DNA of 64,000 bases from Sambucus nigra (GCA_949130495.1 OX422208.1:643334023-643398022); one strand, 5' to 3'; shown: positions 1 through 12,830, counted from the stretch's first letter. Made by a program: numbers and translations. Notes: generated by a model from the letters alone, not told the origin.

Positions 1-1717
1 ATTCGGCAGATTTGGTGTAGTGGAATATGGATGTTTATGGTTGAGGGAGAAATGAAATGAGAAAGATGGTGTGAGATGAGGTAGGATGGTGATGGATGGA
101 TGCTTTGATGGATATGCGAAAAGAGTGTTCTACACATGAGGAACTAATGTCTTTATTTCACAAAAACATGACTGCAACTTTTCTTTTCTTTTTTTTTTTG
201 AATTTTTTTTCTTTTTCTTTTTCTTATTCTTCTTCTTTTTTCTGGCTATTTTTCTATTTTTTGTTTTTCTCTTTTATACTTTCAACACTGAAGACATTTT
301 ACATTTGGAAAAACACTCTTTTTCTCAAAAATGAAAGATGATATGGAGATGATAAATGGATGGTGTGGGGAAATATATGAATAGGGAAGAATATGGGAAG
401 GTAATAGAAGAAGTGAATGGTAAATGGTAGGTGTATGGATGAAAATCTAGTATTCGGGACAAATTTCAACACATATTTCTTATAACTCGAAAGTGATGTC
501 TTTCTCAATAATTAAGCCAAAATTTTTAATGAAGAATAATGAGATCATACAATGATTGAGTGTGGACCCAAAAGAAGTTGAATCAACTTGTGACTCGGAG
601 ACTACGTAAAACACTATGAAATGTGAAAGGCACAAATCTCATAAGCTAAAGTCTCTACTAGTGATCCTTAAGGTTCTCTTGAGAATTATAGCACTCTTCA
701 ACTATAAGCCGTAGTGACGTGATAAGTGTGAAAATATTGTTGAGTAAAAATTCATGGTACAAAATGCCTTGATATGTATTACATAAGATATTTAGAAAAA
801 GATAAATCCTCTAGATTGATTCCTAGACCTAAACGATGGATGATATAAAATTCACGTAAATGAATGAGAAGAAAGAAAGTAAATGAAAATTTAAAAAAAA
901 TCAGGTTTTGAAAATTAAATTTTTTCAAAAGAGGTACGATTTTGATGAAATTCTCCATCCCCAAACAAAAACGAACATCATCCTCAATGCTAAATAAAAT
1001 GATTTTTAAAATTGAGAGCAGAAAGGAGGAAAGAGATTACCATAATCAACAGCTAATGAAATGGACAGATGAATCTAAGAAGAAACCAGAATAAGTGATA
1101 AAAAAATGTGTACAAATCTATAAACATGATAAAGCATTGGGCGGTGTAAAATACCACCCCCAAATAGGATGCGAATCATACTAGAAACAACGGGATGCCT
1201 CCCGATAGCATTAAGTTTAATCTCTTCTGCCAGACCGAAGGAAAATCACTCTAAAGATAAGATCTATGAAAGCACAGGGCAACAGAAAATGGGGGTGATG
1301 ATAATCACCCCCAAACAAGACTGAAACATAAACCTTGTTGGATAAAGGCTAAAAAGGTCAATGCACTTGTATGGAAAAGTGCATCACATGATGTAAAGCA
1401 TCGATGGACCATAGGAGGGTGGGTATTAGCGTAAGGGTAAAGAGGAATCAGTCTCAGGCCTTATTGAGTCGGAAGATGAGGGCAACAAGGGCCCTATAAG
1501 AGTGGTGCTCTAATTGGACGGGGAGGTGAAATGGTGTAGAAATAGTGATGGGGTGGAGCTCATAGAAAGCACATGACTGCCTTATAAATGGACGATGATA
1601 ATGGTCGCGCCATGACATGCCAGGGAGCCGTAGATGGGAAAAATCAACACCACAATAGAGTGGCAGGCATAGACAAACTCAGAGTCACGAAAGTGGAGAG
1701 TAGAACCACATAAACTC

Positions 1718-2693
1718 TCATGGAAGGTGGAAGGTGGAAGGTGGTTTCAAGTGAGGATATAAAAATGTAGATGGAAACATGAAAGGTGTAAAATCAAGAT
1801 CTAAACCAGGAGGTGGTGTGGAAGGGACAATGGATGGGTCAGGTGGGATAAAACGCGGATTGGGTGGGACAAATGGTGGAGGAAGATGATACAACTCAAG
1901 AGTAGGAGACACACACTCCTTATGAGGAACTAAATGATACTCATGGGCACTCATAGGAGGAAGTGTGATATCTAAAGATGGAATGGTTAGCTTCTCCATA
2001 AGAACACCACTAATAAATGTGGTGGGTGGTTCAAATGAGGCACCAAGATCGGTGAGAGAAGAATCACTAGAAATAGTGGGCTCATGGGGAGCCATGCATG
2101 ATGGGACAGGATTATCCGGAGAGGTAGGAACCATCTCATATTCAATCTCGAGAAAATGGTGAGCACTCATATCCGGAGCTAACCTATAATGAAGTGGTTC
2201 CTCGAAAACACACCAAGATCAGCGAGAAAAGAATCACTAGAAATAGTGGGCTCACGGGGAGCCATGCATGGTGGGACATGATTCATATCCGGAGAGACAG
2301 GAAGCATCTCAGATTCAATCTCGAGAAAACAGTGAGCACTCGTATCCAGAGCTAACCTATAATAAAGTGGTTCTTCGGAAACACAAGTGGTGAGATCAAT
2401 AGGTATAAACTCAAGCATGTTTTTGCATTCGTAAGGAAAGGGAATGTGAACCTCAATGATGAGTTCCTTTGGACAAAATGGGATTTGATCAGTCTCATGA
2501 TCTTCGAATAAGTCAACACAATTGTCAACTTGGGTCCCAGACCACAGAATGGTTTCAACGTAGAAATTATTGGGAGGATAGGGTTGGTCACACTCAAAAT
2601 CTGTGGAACAAGATAACTCATCATCACTCCATGTGGGAGAAACAACGGGTTGACTTGGGGTGAAATTCGACTCTCTCTCACACTCAATTTCAT
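1718..2693 (-). pseudogene. Proline/serine-rich broken frames downstream of the gag-like remnant
   Basis: Three overlapping minus-strand frames (2352-2693, 2179-2418, 1718-2170) continue the gag-like region. The predicted peptides are rich in Pro, Ser and His and share the sequence SAHxFLEIE twice, because the DNA holds a 170-bp tandem duplication. No enzyme motif is seen. They are best read as the decayed tail of the same non-autonomous element protein. Confidence 0.3.
2041..2381. repeat. 170-bp tandem duplication
   Basis: Two adjacent copies begin with caccaagatc at 2041 and 2211. Each contains the same landmarks: atcactagaaatagtgggctc, gagccatgcatg, atccggagag, caatctcgagaaaa and gctaacctataat. 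They differ by scattered substitutions and small indels. The duplication lies in the coding-like part of the minus-strand element. Confidence 0.8.
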
Positions 2694-3434
2694 TTAATCT
2701 TTGTTCAAGCCGTTGGAGAGCTTCATTTTTAATTTGAGTGGATTGCTCTTGCTCGAGGATGACCTTTTACAAGAGGCTTTCGAGAGCGGAGGTGGATGAT
2801 GGTGGGGGGGCGATGGGTGGGTCGAGTGGTTGAGGTGTACACAACTCGCTATGGACATGACTATATGGAGAATACTCAAAGGAAGTGTGTGGAACGGGGT
2901 CAAGTGTGTCATACATAGGAGAAGCTTCTCCGTGAGAGACAAAATATTGATAAGCATGGGTTTGTAGTGAGGTAACTGATCGGGAATGGGTGCACTTGAT
3001 TGCCATGATGACTGTTGGAACGTGTGAGGATCCACAACATCGGATTGGGATTCGTATTGCGTGGAAGGGTGATTAGGCCTCCATGAATAGCTAGGGTACT
3101 CACATAACTCGGGATTAGATACATCATGATAATAAGTCGGAGTGAGTTCCAGAACAGTGTCATATGGATATACTTGGTCCACAATGAGTTCGTATGGATA
3201 TGAAGAGTATGGACACTCACGGGGCAAGTGATCGGCTAGAAAACAAGATGTGCACAACGAAGCATTTAGCGCGTTGATACTAGTCATCGAAGGCGATCGA
3301 ATGTGAGATGCATGCGTGGACGACGCATGAGTATCAACGGTGTGTGGTTGAGAGTTGAAGCCACGAAGTAAGGTATGGAGGTTCGACTCGGGCTGAACTT
3401 CAAATATGCTTTGAGAAAAATGAGAAATGGCCAA
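2694..3434 (-). pseudogene. Gag-like zinc-knuckle protein remnant
   Basis: This is a 246-codon open stretch on the minus strand, the first long one after the PBS at 4387-4400 in transcription order. Near residues 62-75 it has a Cys-x2-Cys-x5-His-x4-Cys pattern (CTSCFLADHLPREC) resembling a CCHC knuckle. A Tyr/Pro/Ser-rich region follows (residues 75-170). The C-terminal part is low complexity. It ends at a stop just upstream of further proline-rich frames (2693 to 1718) that look like the same reading region broken by stops and shifts. No matrix or capsid-like domain is recognisable. The position after a PBS and the knuckle suggest gag, but a non-coding explanation is possible. Confidence 0.35.
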
Positions 3435-4386
3435 AGTAATCCCGTAAAGGACGTTCTTTAGCCATGACGAGAGAAATTTTTTTTGAATTTTTTAAATGTT
3501 TTCAAAAGGAAAGAAAATATTTTTGGATATTTGGAAAAATAAAGGAAGAAAAGATTAAAGATTAGGAAAAACATTTGGACTCTTTGAACTTGGACGAACT
3601 CAATGAAATCAGACTACCTAAGGATGGGATTGGACACACACAAGTCAAGGAGAATTTCTAACTAGCAGATAGACAATGTTCGTCTTTAAATTTAGGTGAG
3701 AGGGTAGTCAAATTTTAATAAAATCTGCGGGCAATAAAAATCACGAAAATTATCTTAGTGATCACCTTTACAAAAAAAAATTCCTAGTGGGCTAGCTATT
3801 TGATTGAATTTAAAATTAATGATAGCTAGGGTAGCATACAAATCGTAAGCGAGTGAGTCAGGTGATGAAATCCCTTCTCATGAATGACCAGGTATAGGTC
3901 TTAATTGATTAATTCATTACACATATTAAAAAATAAATGCGAGAATTAAAATAAAATAAGAGCACGTAATCACACAGAAAAATTAACTCGCTTACAGGAG
4001 ATTCGTGAGGGTTTAGAAATGTACCTACCACGGTTTTTACACGCGTGGGGTGATGAACGATTTGAATCGAATAGGGGGAGATCTCGCCTATCTCAGTCGA
4101 CCATGGGAGTCCGACCGACCCAAGGTAGAGGGCTTCTTTTCCCCGCCTTGGACGCCCTCTCTCTACCTTGTTTGGTTTCCCTATCACACTTTTCTTCATA
4201 ATTAATTGTTACAAATTAAAATAAAAAATAAATGGTGTCTCCAAGCACCGCAATCCAGGCCAAGTAATAAAATCCTAATACATGCCTTCTAAAAAAAAAA
4301 GAAAAATGGTACGAAAAAGTAAAAATAAAATACAAATGAATCACAAATAATATGAAATCCTCTAAAATGCTTCAAGCTCCAAAAAT

Positions 4387-4400
4387 CGGCAACGACGCCA
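4387..4400 (-). other. Primer-binding site, tRNA-Asp type
   Basis: On the minus strand this reads TGGCGTCGTTGCCG, complementary to the 3' end of plant tRNA-Asp (CGGCAAC, acceptor stem, CCA), allowing for the usual G/A variation in the stem. It sits two bases inside the putative LTR end at 4403, the spacing expected for an LTR retrotransposon read on the minus strand. Confidence 0.6.
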
Positions 4401-4402
4401 TT

Positions 4403-6738
4403 TGATGAATATGATTTTAGTATATCTTTGTCATTATTGCAAAGCCAGTTAATCAAAACCCTCAAATACCTACAAAAATATAATAAATTAGAGTGTATAG
4501 GTAAGTAAGGATGTCAATCATAATCTAAGGAGTGAAACATATGAGAGAAGAAAAATGTAATTCATTTTTATTTAATTTCTTTTTGGACTTTTTAATTTTT
4601 CTACTTTTTTTAGTTTTTTCAATATTAAAACAATTTTTATGATAAGGGTGAAATATAACTATACTAAATCAAACATCTAAAGACTAACTAAAAAGTGTGA
4701 TAAAAAATTAGTTAAATATAACTAAATAAAATGTAAAATATGAGATGAGTGAGGAAATAAAAGTGAGGACTAACAAGGGATAGGATGACGCCATATATTC
4801 TAGTTAATCAAAATTAATTAATTCATTAAAATTAAATATCCCAAGTTAGTATCAAAATCATAAATCAACTCTCGTTGCAAATGTAATTTTAATAATAACA
4901 TTTAGAAAATTAAATTCAACACTCCTACAACTATTGCAAAGTAGATCCAAACATCATTTGACAAACCACCTGCTAGGATCAATTTACTAAATTAGTTTAA
5001 ATCATAAAAATAAGCTTAGAGTTGAAATTTAAAGAAATAATTTTAATGGAAACTAAGACTAGAATCTCGATTCTCTCTCGAAAATCATTTACCCTCTCTT
5101 GAGGCATAAATCAAAATGTAAGAGTGAAAAAATAATCATCAAATGGACATTTAATTTAAATAAACAAATTAAAATGGGGATTAACATCAAATAATGGGAT
5201 CACCCCACCCCTTGAAAGGGTTTCTAGCCTAACATGGTGATAAAATACAACAAATGTAATATTATCAACAAAATAAGCATGAAAAAAAGTAGAGATAAGA
5301 GAATAAATCTTAAAATCAAGTCTCCTTGAATTGAAAGTTGAAATCCAAACTCTTCAATACAATCCAAACTCTCATTCTATAATCCTCACAAAATCTCTAA
5401 AGAAAAATAAAAAAATAAAAAAAATATTTACAAAGATGTTTCTTTCCTTATTCTGCTCTCTAGGGTTTTCTCTCTACAAATCAAATGGTACTTGGGTCTT
5501 CTTTTATATGGCATATGGAGCTAGGGGTATATTGAATTTGGTAATAGTGTAAGAGGGTGTGTGAGGTATTGGGTGAGGGATATTTTAGGAAATGACACAC
5601 AAATGTGAATGTGCGAGAGGTGTTGGGGGTATTTAAGGAAATGGGGTGTGTTGGCATTTTAAACACATGGGGGTTTTGACTTTGTTTTTATTTGGGTTTG
5701 GCTTTTGTGAAGGTGAAGAATTCGTGTTAGCAATTGTGGGCGAAATGGGTTAAAAGGAACTTGATTTTTGAATGGGTTATGGGTTGGCAGCTTGATGGGT
5801 CTAGTATAGGTTCGTGGGTTGGATAAAGGTTGGGGATGAAATTGAGTTTGCTTGGGTGTGGTTCCGAGTTGTGGGTCAGTTTTGCAATTCTCGGGTTGGA
5901 TAGGTCGGGTTTGGGTTTGCTTAGGTGAGGCTTGAAATGGGGGTTATGTGTCGCGACTTTGACGGTTTGGGAAACCCCGGGTTTGGGTTATGGCGGGATG
6001 ATAGGATTTGGGTCGCCAAAAATAAGAAGGGGATAAGGTTAGGTAAGATGGGTTAGGTAAAAAGAAATGGGTTGAGGTGTTGATTTTCGTTATGGAGGGA
6101 AGAGAGAGAAGTGGGTGTGTAGTGGGGAAGATGAAGTGGGCGAGGTGAGGGATTTGTTTTAGGTGTAGGTGAGTGTGTAGGATGTTTGTGTGTGTGTGTG
6201 TTAATATGTACACCAAATATAATTGAAAATTAAACTATCTAAATATTTACTCTCAATTAAAAATATAAAATTAATAGAGCTAAAAATAAAAATCTATTAA
6301 AAATAAAAATTAAATTCCTAATCTAAAAAAAACTCAAATATGAAAACAAGAAAATAAAAAGGTAAAAATCTATTATACTAAAAACTAAAGTCCTAAAAAA
6401 ATGTAAAATCAAATAAAGCTAATTTCCTAAAAAAAATTAATCCTAATAAAATAAAATAAAATAAAAGTTAAAAACTAATAAAAATCAAAATGAAATTATA
6501 CTAAAAGAAATATATAAAAATTACAAATAAATCCTAAAAATTCTAAACAAATCTAAAATAAATCCTAAAAATAAAAAAAACGACTCAAACTAAAAGTATA
6601 AAAATTAATAAAACTACAAACTCAATACACATCGGGTTCGGGGTAGGTTTAGGATTGATCTAGGGTAGGCTAGGGTTAGGGGATTGGTGAATTAGCGGCG
6701 TTTGAACTGAAAATTACCTCGAATTAGAGCGTTTGACA
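4403..6738 (-). repeat. Putative 5' LTR of the minus-strand element
   Basis: The inner end is defined by the PBS. It reads ...TTCATCA on the minus strand, immediately before the PBS. The stretch is AT-rich and without genes. It includes a G/T-rich block at 5550-6200, where the plus strand is G-rich, followed by A-rich sequence to 6600. The outer end is proposed at about 6738 because the minus strand there begins TGTCAAACG, but this was not confirmed by a second LTR copy. Confidence 0.35.
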
Positions 6739-6899
6739 CCGCAACTGCAATCAGCCTGCATAATAAGCAATTACGTGCATAAGACCCAATTTTATCGAGA
6801 ATTAGAAATTAAAAACGTCTACTCGAGGTATAAAATATACACTTTTGGGTGCTTATCAGGTAACCACAGGAGCTTTAAGCTTAAACGGAGTAGGAAAAT

Positions 6900-8201
6900 C
6901 CATAATTGGTTAAATAAAAGGGGATCCTTTAACAAAACTTCGCTGTAAATAATTCTTTGCTTTCGCCATCTCCCCTAGACGATCTTCTAGTCGCTGAATT
7001 GATCCTTTCCACAAAGAATTGCCTACATCAGAATTATGCGAAACAACTGGGCTGCCCCGACTATGTGTATGCGCTGAACTCTTTTCCTGAGAAGTCTACT
7101 CGGCGCGTACAGATCGTCGGAGGCTTGATCTTGATCTGATCGTGGTTTGATGCCGGTCAGCTGGATGTTAAGTGTTCCTGGATAATGCTCTTGGAGGGTT
7201 TTTGTTTTCGCAGGGTACCAATCGGTTGAAAGGCGAAGCTCGGCTCAATATCTTCAAGACGCTTGGCCTTTCAGGAGAGAAATAATGGTCATTATAAGAC
7301 TCAGAGGCTCTGATTGAGGAACTGATTCTTAGTTGATAAGTCCTATCATGAGATATTTTGGAATAATTGCGTCGGCTATGCTTCGAAGGTGGGGGTCGCA
7401 TTTCTCTTTATGGTGATAAAACTGCCTGTTGTCTGGATAGGACTGTAGATCTGGCTTGTAGCGAATAAGCCAATTATCTTATTTACTCTTGCTTATCGTC
7501 TTGACCCCTAGCAATACTGGCCAGAATCCCATTTAAATCTTTTATTGTAGGTGGAGCATATGAAACTGTTTAGTTGCCTTCGCTCCTGGTACTAGGCTCT
7601 GGATCATTCATTTTTCCTTAATCAAGGATGTATGAAATTGAGAACAAGAATGAGAAACAAGTTTTTCACAGACGACGCCCATCTATTGATGTCAAAAAAT
7701 GGACTTGGTCCAATTTTAGAATCACAGATAAAATATAGAATTCAAATGGAATTGTTAAAAGAGTGACACGATGTTTTAAAGTGGTTCGGCTATCTAAGAA
7801 AGCATACGTCCACTATTATGGTATTGATTTCATAGATTACAGAAAACTAGGTATTCTTGTCAATAAGAATATTCTAGGATCTGTTCTATCTTTCTCCTGA
7901 TGTAAGGGATATAATGTATTTATAGTGACCCTAAGGTTAAGGGTTGGAATGTCAAGGTATGGAATGTTTTTATACATTTAAACATTTACACCCGTACATA
8001 ATGAATGTGATAATTGGTTGTGTGAACCATGTGTGGTAAGACCCTTGGTATGGTGACGCTTCATTGGTCTTGATGGTTGACATACTTTATGTTGGTCGGC
8101 ATTTCTGTCGAGCTGCTATCTGCTGATTAGAATTTTGGCCACGTGAGAGGACAAGTGTTCACTTCTGATTGGTACACGTAGGTGGACAATTTTTTGTATC
8201 A
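6900..8201 (-). mobile_element. Fragment of a Tat-like Ty3/gypsy element: LTR, PBS and N-terminal gag
   Basis: On the minus strand an LTR-like block (about 8201 down to 7687) starts TGATACAAAAAA and ends GACATCA. It is followed by the motif GCGTCGTCTGTGAA (about 7667-7681), the same leader motif seen after the LTRs of the two Tat elements at 36142 and 47323. Further on, a frame beginning MNDPEPSTRSEGN, with stops, resembles the hydrophilic N-terminus of Tat-type gag. The open part at 7168-7401 (77 codons) is rich in Arg and Ser. Nothing recognisable follows below about 6900. The piece is probably a truncated copy. No second LTR was found. Confidence 0.5.
7687..8201 (-). repeat. LTR of the Tat-like fragment
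   Basis: The block has short inverted termini: TGATGTC at the left, GTATCA at the right. It abuts the GCGTCGTCTGTG leader motif on the inner side. The length of about 515 bp fits an LTR. No target-site duplication could be identified. Confidence 0.5.
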
Positions 8202-10435
8202 ACAATCATCCTTACTTGTTGGCGTGAATTTGAGTTTATGGCCTACTAATTTTTTCTGTTTGGAGCATCTATATTAGCCAATGAATTGATTATCCTTTTA
8301 TCATTAGCCCTAATTTGAAAATCTTCCATTTGATTTTACATATCTAGAAAGTCTAGAGCATTTTAAACCCCAATCACATCATCATTCATACATGCAGTTC
8401 CACTAAGAGTAGCCCCAAAAGTATCACATGTCACATTAATCATCTCCTCAAATTTTCGATTGAGAACAACCTTCGAACCAATGGTTTGATCAAGGATCTC
8501 AACTTCCCGAAATGACATGGCTTTAGCCTCCTCAACATTGATTGCACTACTTATTTTATTAGGTTTAAGATGATCTTTCACGATTGAAAGTTGAGATTTC
8601 TTCACCTCCAGATCTTCACTATTTCTTCTTCTCCATCGTAGGTTTCCTCATCAAATCCCATTTCTCACCAATAAATTCATTTGCGAAGTGATCAATTAGG
8701 GGGGCCGTAATCCTAGATGATATTCTCATACCATAACAAGAACAATTGATTAGATCGCATAAGGAAATTATAAGGAAAGAACACAGAAAACCGAATGAGG
8801 GAAGATTCTAGAGCGAAAATATTTTTGAGTTTTGCTTGCATAGTTTAAAAAAAATACTTCTTATTTACATTATTATACAAAATGGCAATATGTAAAATTC
8901 AAATTCTGCCTATATCAGACTGGATCAATTTGGTGGATGTGGGATCAATTTTCTTCTCAAATTTATCCATTAGAGTGGAGTTACTGCCCAAACCTGATCG
9001 ATTTATCTTAAACTCGAAATGATTCGGGATGTTACATTTGTTGTCTTTGAGATCTCTTGTGAATCTTCGAGAAGAGATTCATCATAAATTCTTTGTTTGA
9101 TATCAAAATGATGCACGAGGTAACTCAATGAGGTACAATTTTCGTGAAGATCTCGAACTTGTAAATCAAGGGATGAAACTTCCCCGTGCACATGTGTCTT
9201 CCAATAGACTTTCTAGAAGGGCGTCCAAACTTCATGTCTTGCATCCCCAACACCAAGAAATTCACAAATAAACCTTGCAAAAGATATCAACGTTGAAAAA
9301 TGGATTGTCTAGTATAAGAATATAAATATAGAAATAAAAGGCATGAGAATGCGAGATGCGCAACTATAAAGGAAAATTAATACAATAACCATGACTAATC
9401 GTTACAGTAAAAGAATATTATGTTTTAACAAAGGAACAACTTATGTTACAACATTTTTTTTTCTATCAAAGTCGAACCACAACCATTGATGGACGATGGC
9501 ATTGAGAGGGAATTTGCAATTAGGGAGAATAAGTCTACCAGGTGCACCTTGATAAATATAAGGGCAAATATACATATTATTTTTAAAATATCCCCATTGC
9601 TGGAGGAAAAAGAAGAACCATTGTAAGATGGGGGCAAATATACAAAATGTTCATATTTTTGTAAGATTATAAGAACCTTCGTAACACATACGCTTAAAAC
9701 GTTTTTAATATGTCATCAATTCTTCTGGTATTTCAGGGTATGATGCACCCTGACATGCATTGGTCTGGATGAAATTTCTAACATAGATTTTGATAAGTAT
9801 TTTTACTTGTTAATTACTAATTTTCCAATAATACCTACTGTGTGTGTATGTGTGAGAGAGAGATCTACATGTCCGTAGTTGGCACAACTACAAGCCGTAT
9901 TTTAAGCCATACGGTTTCACAGTAATATTGAATTCGATCCCTTGTATTTGAATCAAACTCCAGTATATGTTTTCTTTTACTTAAGAGCTAATCATACAAA
10001 AACGTCTCGTTTTTTGGACTTGTAAAGAAGACACTAACAAGTAAACACAACAGTTCTTATTTTTGTTGCTTGGGATAAAAGTTCTTAATGAAAAGTATGG
10101 CCCATTCATTTATCACAACCTTAAAGTACGGTGACAATACATTGGCCACCGAACTGAGCTTCTCAAAGTAGCTGTACACCGACGACGTGTCGTTCATAAA
10201 TTTGATAAATATATCAATCTTAACCGACACCAAAGAGACTTCTTCATAACATTTTAAAATATGCTTAACAACCACGGGTTGAACTATTGAACTTGAAGAT
10301 GTTATAACTTACAAGTTGTGAACTGCCTTATTGAATATTTAGAACTCCAAATCCAATTAATTAGCAAACCAGTCAAGAGAATATTGTACGGTTTACCACC
10401 TTGTTTTTTTGGAATATACAAGAATGCATTATCGG
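8202..10435. other. AT-rich stretch without a recognised gene
   Basis: Only short frames occur here, for example an 80-codon minus-strand frame at 8363-8605 and a 72-codon one at 10057-10275. None shows a domain I recognise, and stops surround them. A short GT/GA microsatellite-like run lies near 9840-9862. The stretch may contain old repeat remnants, but I cannot assign them. Confidence 0.5.
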
Positions 10436-10609
10436 TTGGATATTAGATTAGTACTATAATACTTTATTATTATTCCCACCTGTTTTGGGTATTAGTTATT
10501 AGATTTATTTTTGCTTTTTACAATGTACTTTTAGACCCTTCCATTGAGTAATATATATACCATAATGTGACACCAGTATTGGTAAGCCAATACGTCACAA
10601 AAATCTTCT
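10436..10609 (+). repeat. 5' LTR of the copia element
   Basis: It matches 20793-20968 at roughly 92% by eye over about 173 bp. Shared landmarks include gatattagattag, agacccttccattgagtaat, taccataatgtgacacca and tcacaaaaatcttct. The outer terminus is blurred (TTGGATATT versus TGTTTGATATT in the other copy). Confidence 0.88.
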
Positions 10610-10621
10610 TGGTATCAAAAC
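10610..10621 (+). other. Primer-binding site of the copia element
   Basis: TGGTATCAAAAC directly follows the LTR. It differs from the common plant tRNA-Met PBS TGGTATCAGAGC at two positions, consistent with decay. Confidence 0.75.
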
Positions 10622-11283
10622 TTGACCCTAGCCTTAACCTTCGCTCTCTTACATCAATAAACCCTAACCTTCGAAATATGCATCCACCCTTGGTGGTCAC
10701 TCAACCTCGTATGGTGGATATTCAAGCCTTTTAGGTTTTAGAGTTGATATGGTTCACATTAAGATCGCTGCTCATTATCTGAAGTTAGTAACTACAACTA
10801 GGGTTTTGATCTAGTTTTTGTATTGCAGAGAAGATCAGGACCTCTTCATCTCTGTCCATGGATGCTTTCGAAGCCAGCTCTTAGGGTTTTAGACTTTATT
10901 TACCAACTGTTGCTGGTGCAGCTCTTCATTTTTTCGGCGAGTCTATACAGATGCATTAGCTTTCTCTTGTCCATGGGTTCCAGTTGTGCCCACTGGTGGC
11001 ATATTTTTCAACACGTTCGTGTTTGCTCAGTTACAACATGTTCAGATATAGCTCGTCAGTAACTTCATTCAAGGCCCAATCTCATATTTGTTTCCCTGTA
11101 ACTGGTTTGTGGGTGTATTAAAGACTTGTTCTCTTAAATTTATCCTTGTTCATCTTCATTTAGGATTTATACTCTCTTGTTAATTTGAGGGTTTTATTCC
11201 CTTTTGGTGTTGGATTTTATTCCCATGAAGTATGCTATTAAAATGCCTTTATTTGATGATTTTTTGAGGGATTATACCTCTTT

Positions 11284-12286
11284 ATGTTGCTGAATTTGAT
11301 TGGGTGGAACTTGCCAATATTTGGATCTATTTGTGTACTTATTGGATTAAATTTGAATATTTTTGGAGATATGACTAATTTGTATGGTCCTAAAGAGGTT
11401 GCTCCTACTCCACATACCTACTTTCTTGGACACTCTACTTCCACTGCCACTATTACTTCAGGTACTTCATCTGCTTTTCATGTTAAGGCTGTTAAGCCTA
11501 CTTGGATTTTGGATTATGGAGCTTCTGATCATATGACTGGTGAGCTATCTGTTTTTACTTCTCCTACTATCCCTGTGTGTCATAGTGTGTGTCTTGCAAA
11601 TAGTTCACATGCTCTTATTCGTAGCAGGGGAAACATCCATCTCTCACATTCTCTCACTATCTTCGGTGTTGCATGTTCCCGACCTCTCTTTTAATCTCAT
11701 CTTTGTTCGTAAACTCTGTAATGATCTCGATTGTGCTGTCATATTATTATCCTTGCATTGCCATTTGCACGACTTGAGTTCGCAGAGGATTTTTGGAAGG
11801 GATATGAACGTGATGGTCTATACCACTTTGAGGATCCTCCTACCCCTACAACTTTCATTTCTAGACTTAGTGCCTCTACTTCCACCGAGCCCATTGTTTT
11901 TTATGTTTCCTTACAAACTTTGCATTTGCGGCATGGCCCTTTAGGACAGGTTAATTTTCAATACTTATGCTTACTTTTTCCCTCTTTATCTAAGACTTGT
12001 AAAGAGAAGAGGTTTGCTTGTGAGACATGTGAGTTGTCTAAACATATTCATACTAGTTATGTTCCTCATATAAGTCGTACACCTAGTATGTTTGACCTTA
12101 TTCACTCTGTGTTTGGGTACCTCACCTGTCATTGCTTTATCAGGTCATAAGTACTATGTTACTTTTATTGATGATTTTTCTAGATGTACGTGAATATATT
12201 TACTCAAACATAAATCTGAGGTGTTATCTTTATTTGTCTAATTCCTCCAAATAATTAAAACACAATTTAACACCACTGTTCGTAAC
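11284..12286 (+). pseudogene. Copia protease, pre-integrase and start of integrase (broken)
   Basis: The first frame contains WILDYGASDHMTG at 11503-11541. This is the copia aspartic protease site, in which the usual Asp-Ser-Gly is Asp-Tyr-Gly, so the enzyme would be inactive. After frameshifts comes the protease tail (VLHVPDLSFNLI), then the pre-integrase HHCC zinc-binding region at 11925-12090 (LHLRHG... CETCELSKH). The integrase core starts around 12130-12190 with YYVTFIDDFSR followed by a stop. The frame is then cut at 12286 by the CACTA element and resumes at 18459. Confidence 0.9.
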
Positions 12287-12300
12287 CACTACACCAAAAA

Positions 12301-12436
12301 CAGCATTTTGGCACACCCTGATATTAAAAATCTAGCACAGTTTCAAACTGTGCCAGATTTTGGCACGGTTTAATAGAAATTTGGCACACTTTAAAACAGT
12401 GCCAAAATTTGGCACTGTTTTAAAGTGTGCCAAAAT
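12301..12436. repeat. Left subterminal repeats of the CACTA element
   Basis: There are repeated TTTGGCAC and GTGCCAAA motifs. They include a perfect palindrome near 12381-12435, in which tttggcacactttaaaacag faces its inverse across a short centre. In the En/Spm family such subterminal motifs bind the regulatory transposon protein. Confidence 0.85.
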
Positions 12437-12469
12437 GGAGTACACTTTACTAGGATATAAAACACCTCA

Positions 12470-12791
12470 AAATTTTGGGACATTTTAGTTTCCCTCTTCT
12501 CTCTCCTCCCTCGTCTTCTCCCCCGCTCTCCCATGCTCTCCCCTCTCTCTCCACCCAAAACCCAAGCCCTACCCCCCTGCTGGATCGCTCCTATTCCTCC
12601 TCGGGTCACCTCCCCCCTTGGGTTTATCCCCTGCCATCGTCCTTATTTTCCGGGTTTATCCTCCTCGGGTCACCTCCCCCGCTCCCCCTGGTTCCGGGTT
12701 TTTGTTTATCCGGTGTCGTGGTGTCCCTTCCGGCGACCTCGTGTTTTCTCGGTTTGAGGTATTTTATCCGGTGTCGTAATTTCTTTCCTTC

Positions 12792-12823
<32 letters not shown>

Positions 12824-12830
12824 CTGAGAT
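12470..12830 (+). other. CT-rich leader-like block with a TA microsatellite
   Basis: The plus strand is strongly pyrimidine-rich from 12488 to 12620, like a plant 5' leader, and a frame of about 136 codons (12475-12885) encodes mostly Pro/Ser/Leu. A (TA)n run occupies about 12797-12824. No domain is recognised. It may be a captured host leader or simply low-complexity DNA. I favour non-coding. Confidence 0.3.

Larger units (their letters stand above)
1..6738 (-). mobile_element. Degenerate non-autonomous Ty3/gypsy-like LTR element (right part)
   Basis: The element reads on the minus strand. A primer-binding-site-like sequence lies at 4387-4400, next to a terminus at 4403 that begins TGATGAAT. 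Downstream on the minus strand (lower coordinates) are a gag-like open stretch with a zinc-knuckle pattern, then proline-rich frames with stops. Further on, the minus strand carries G-runs of the TTTGGGGGTG type (around 1153-1160 and 1300-1313), which are common near the 3' end of coding-poor plant gypsy elements. No protease, RT or integrase is recognisable. The second LTR is not found, so the element probably runs off the left edge. Assignment to Ty3/gypsy rests on the PBS type and general layout, not on a pol domain. The right end at about 6738 is uncertain. Confidence 0.5.

Noticed and set aside
96..341. 81-codon Phe/Ser-rich plus-strand frame
   Set aside because: It is produced by a T-rich tract (about 180-280) and has no domain.
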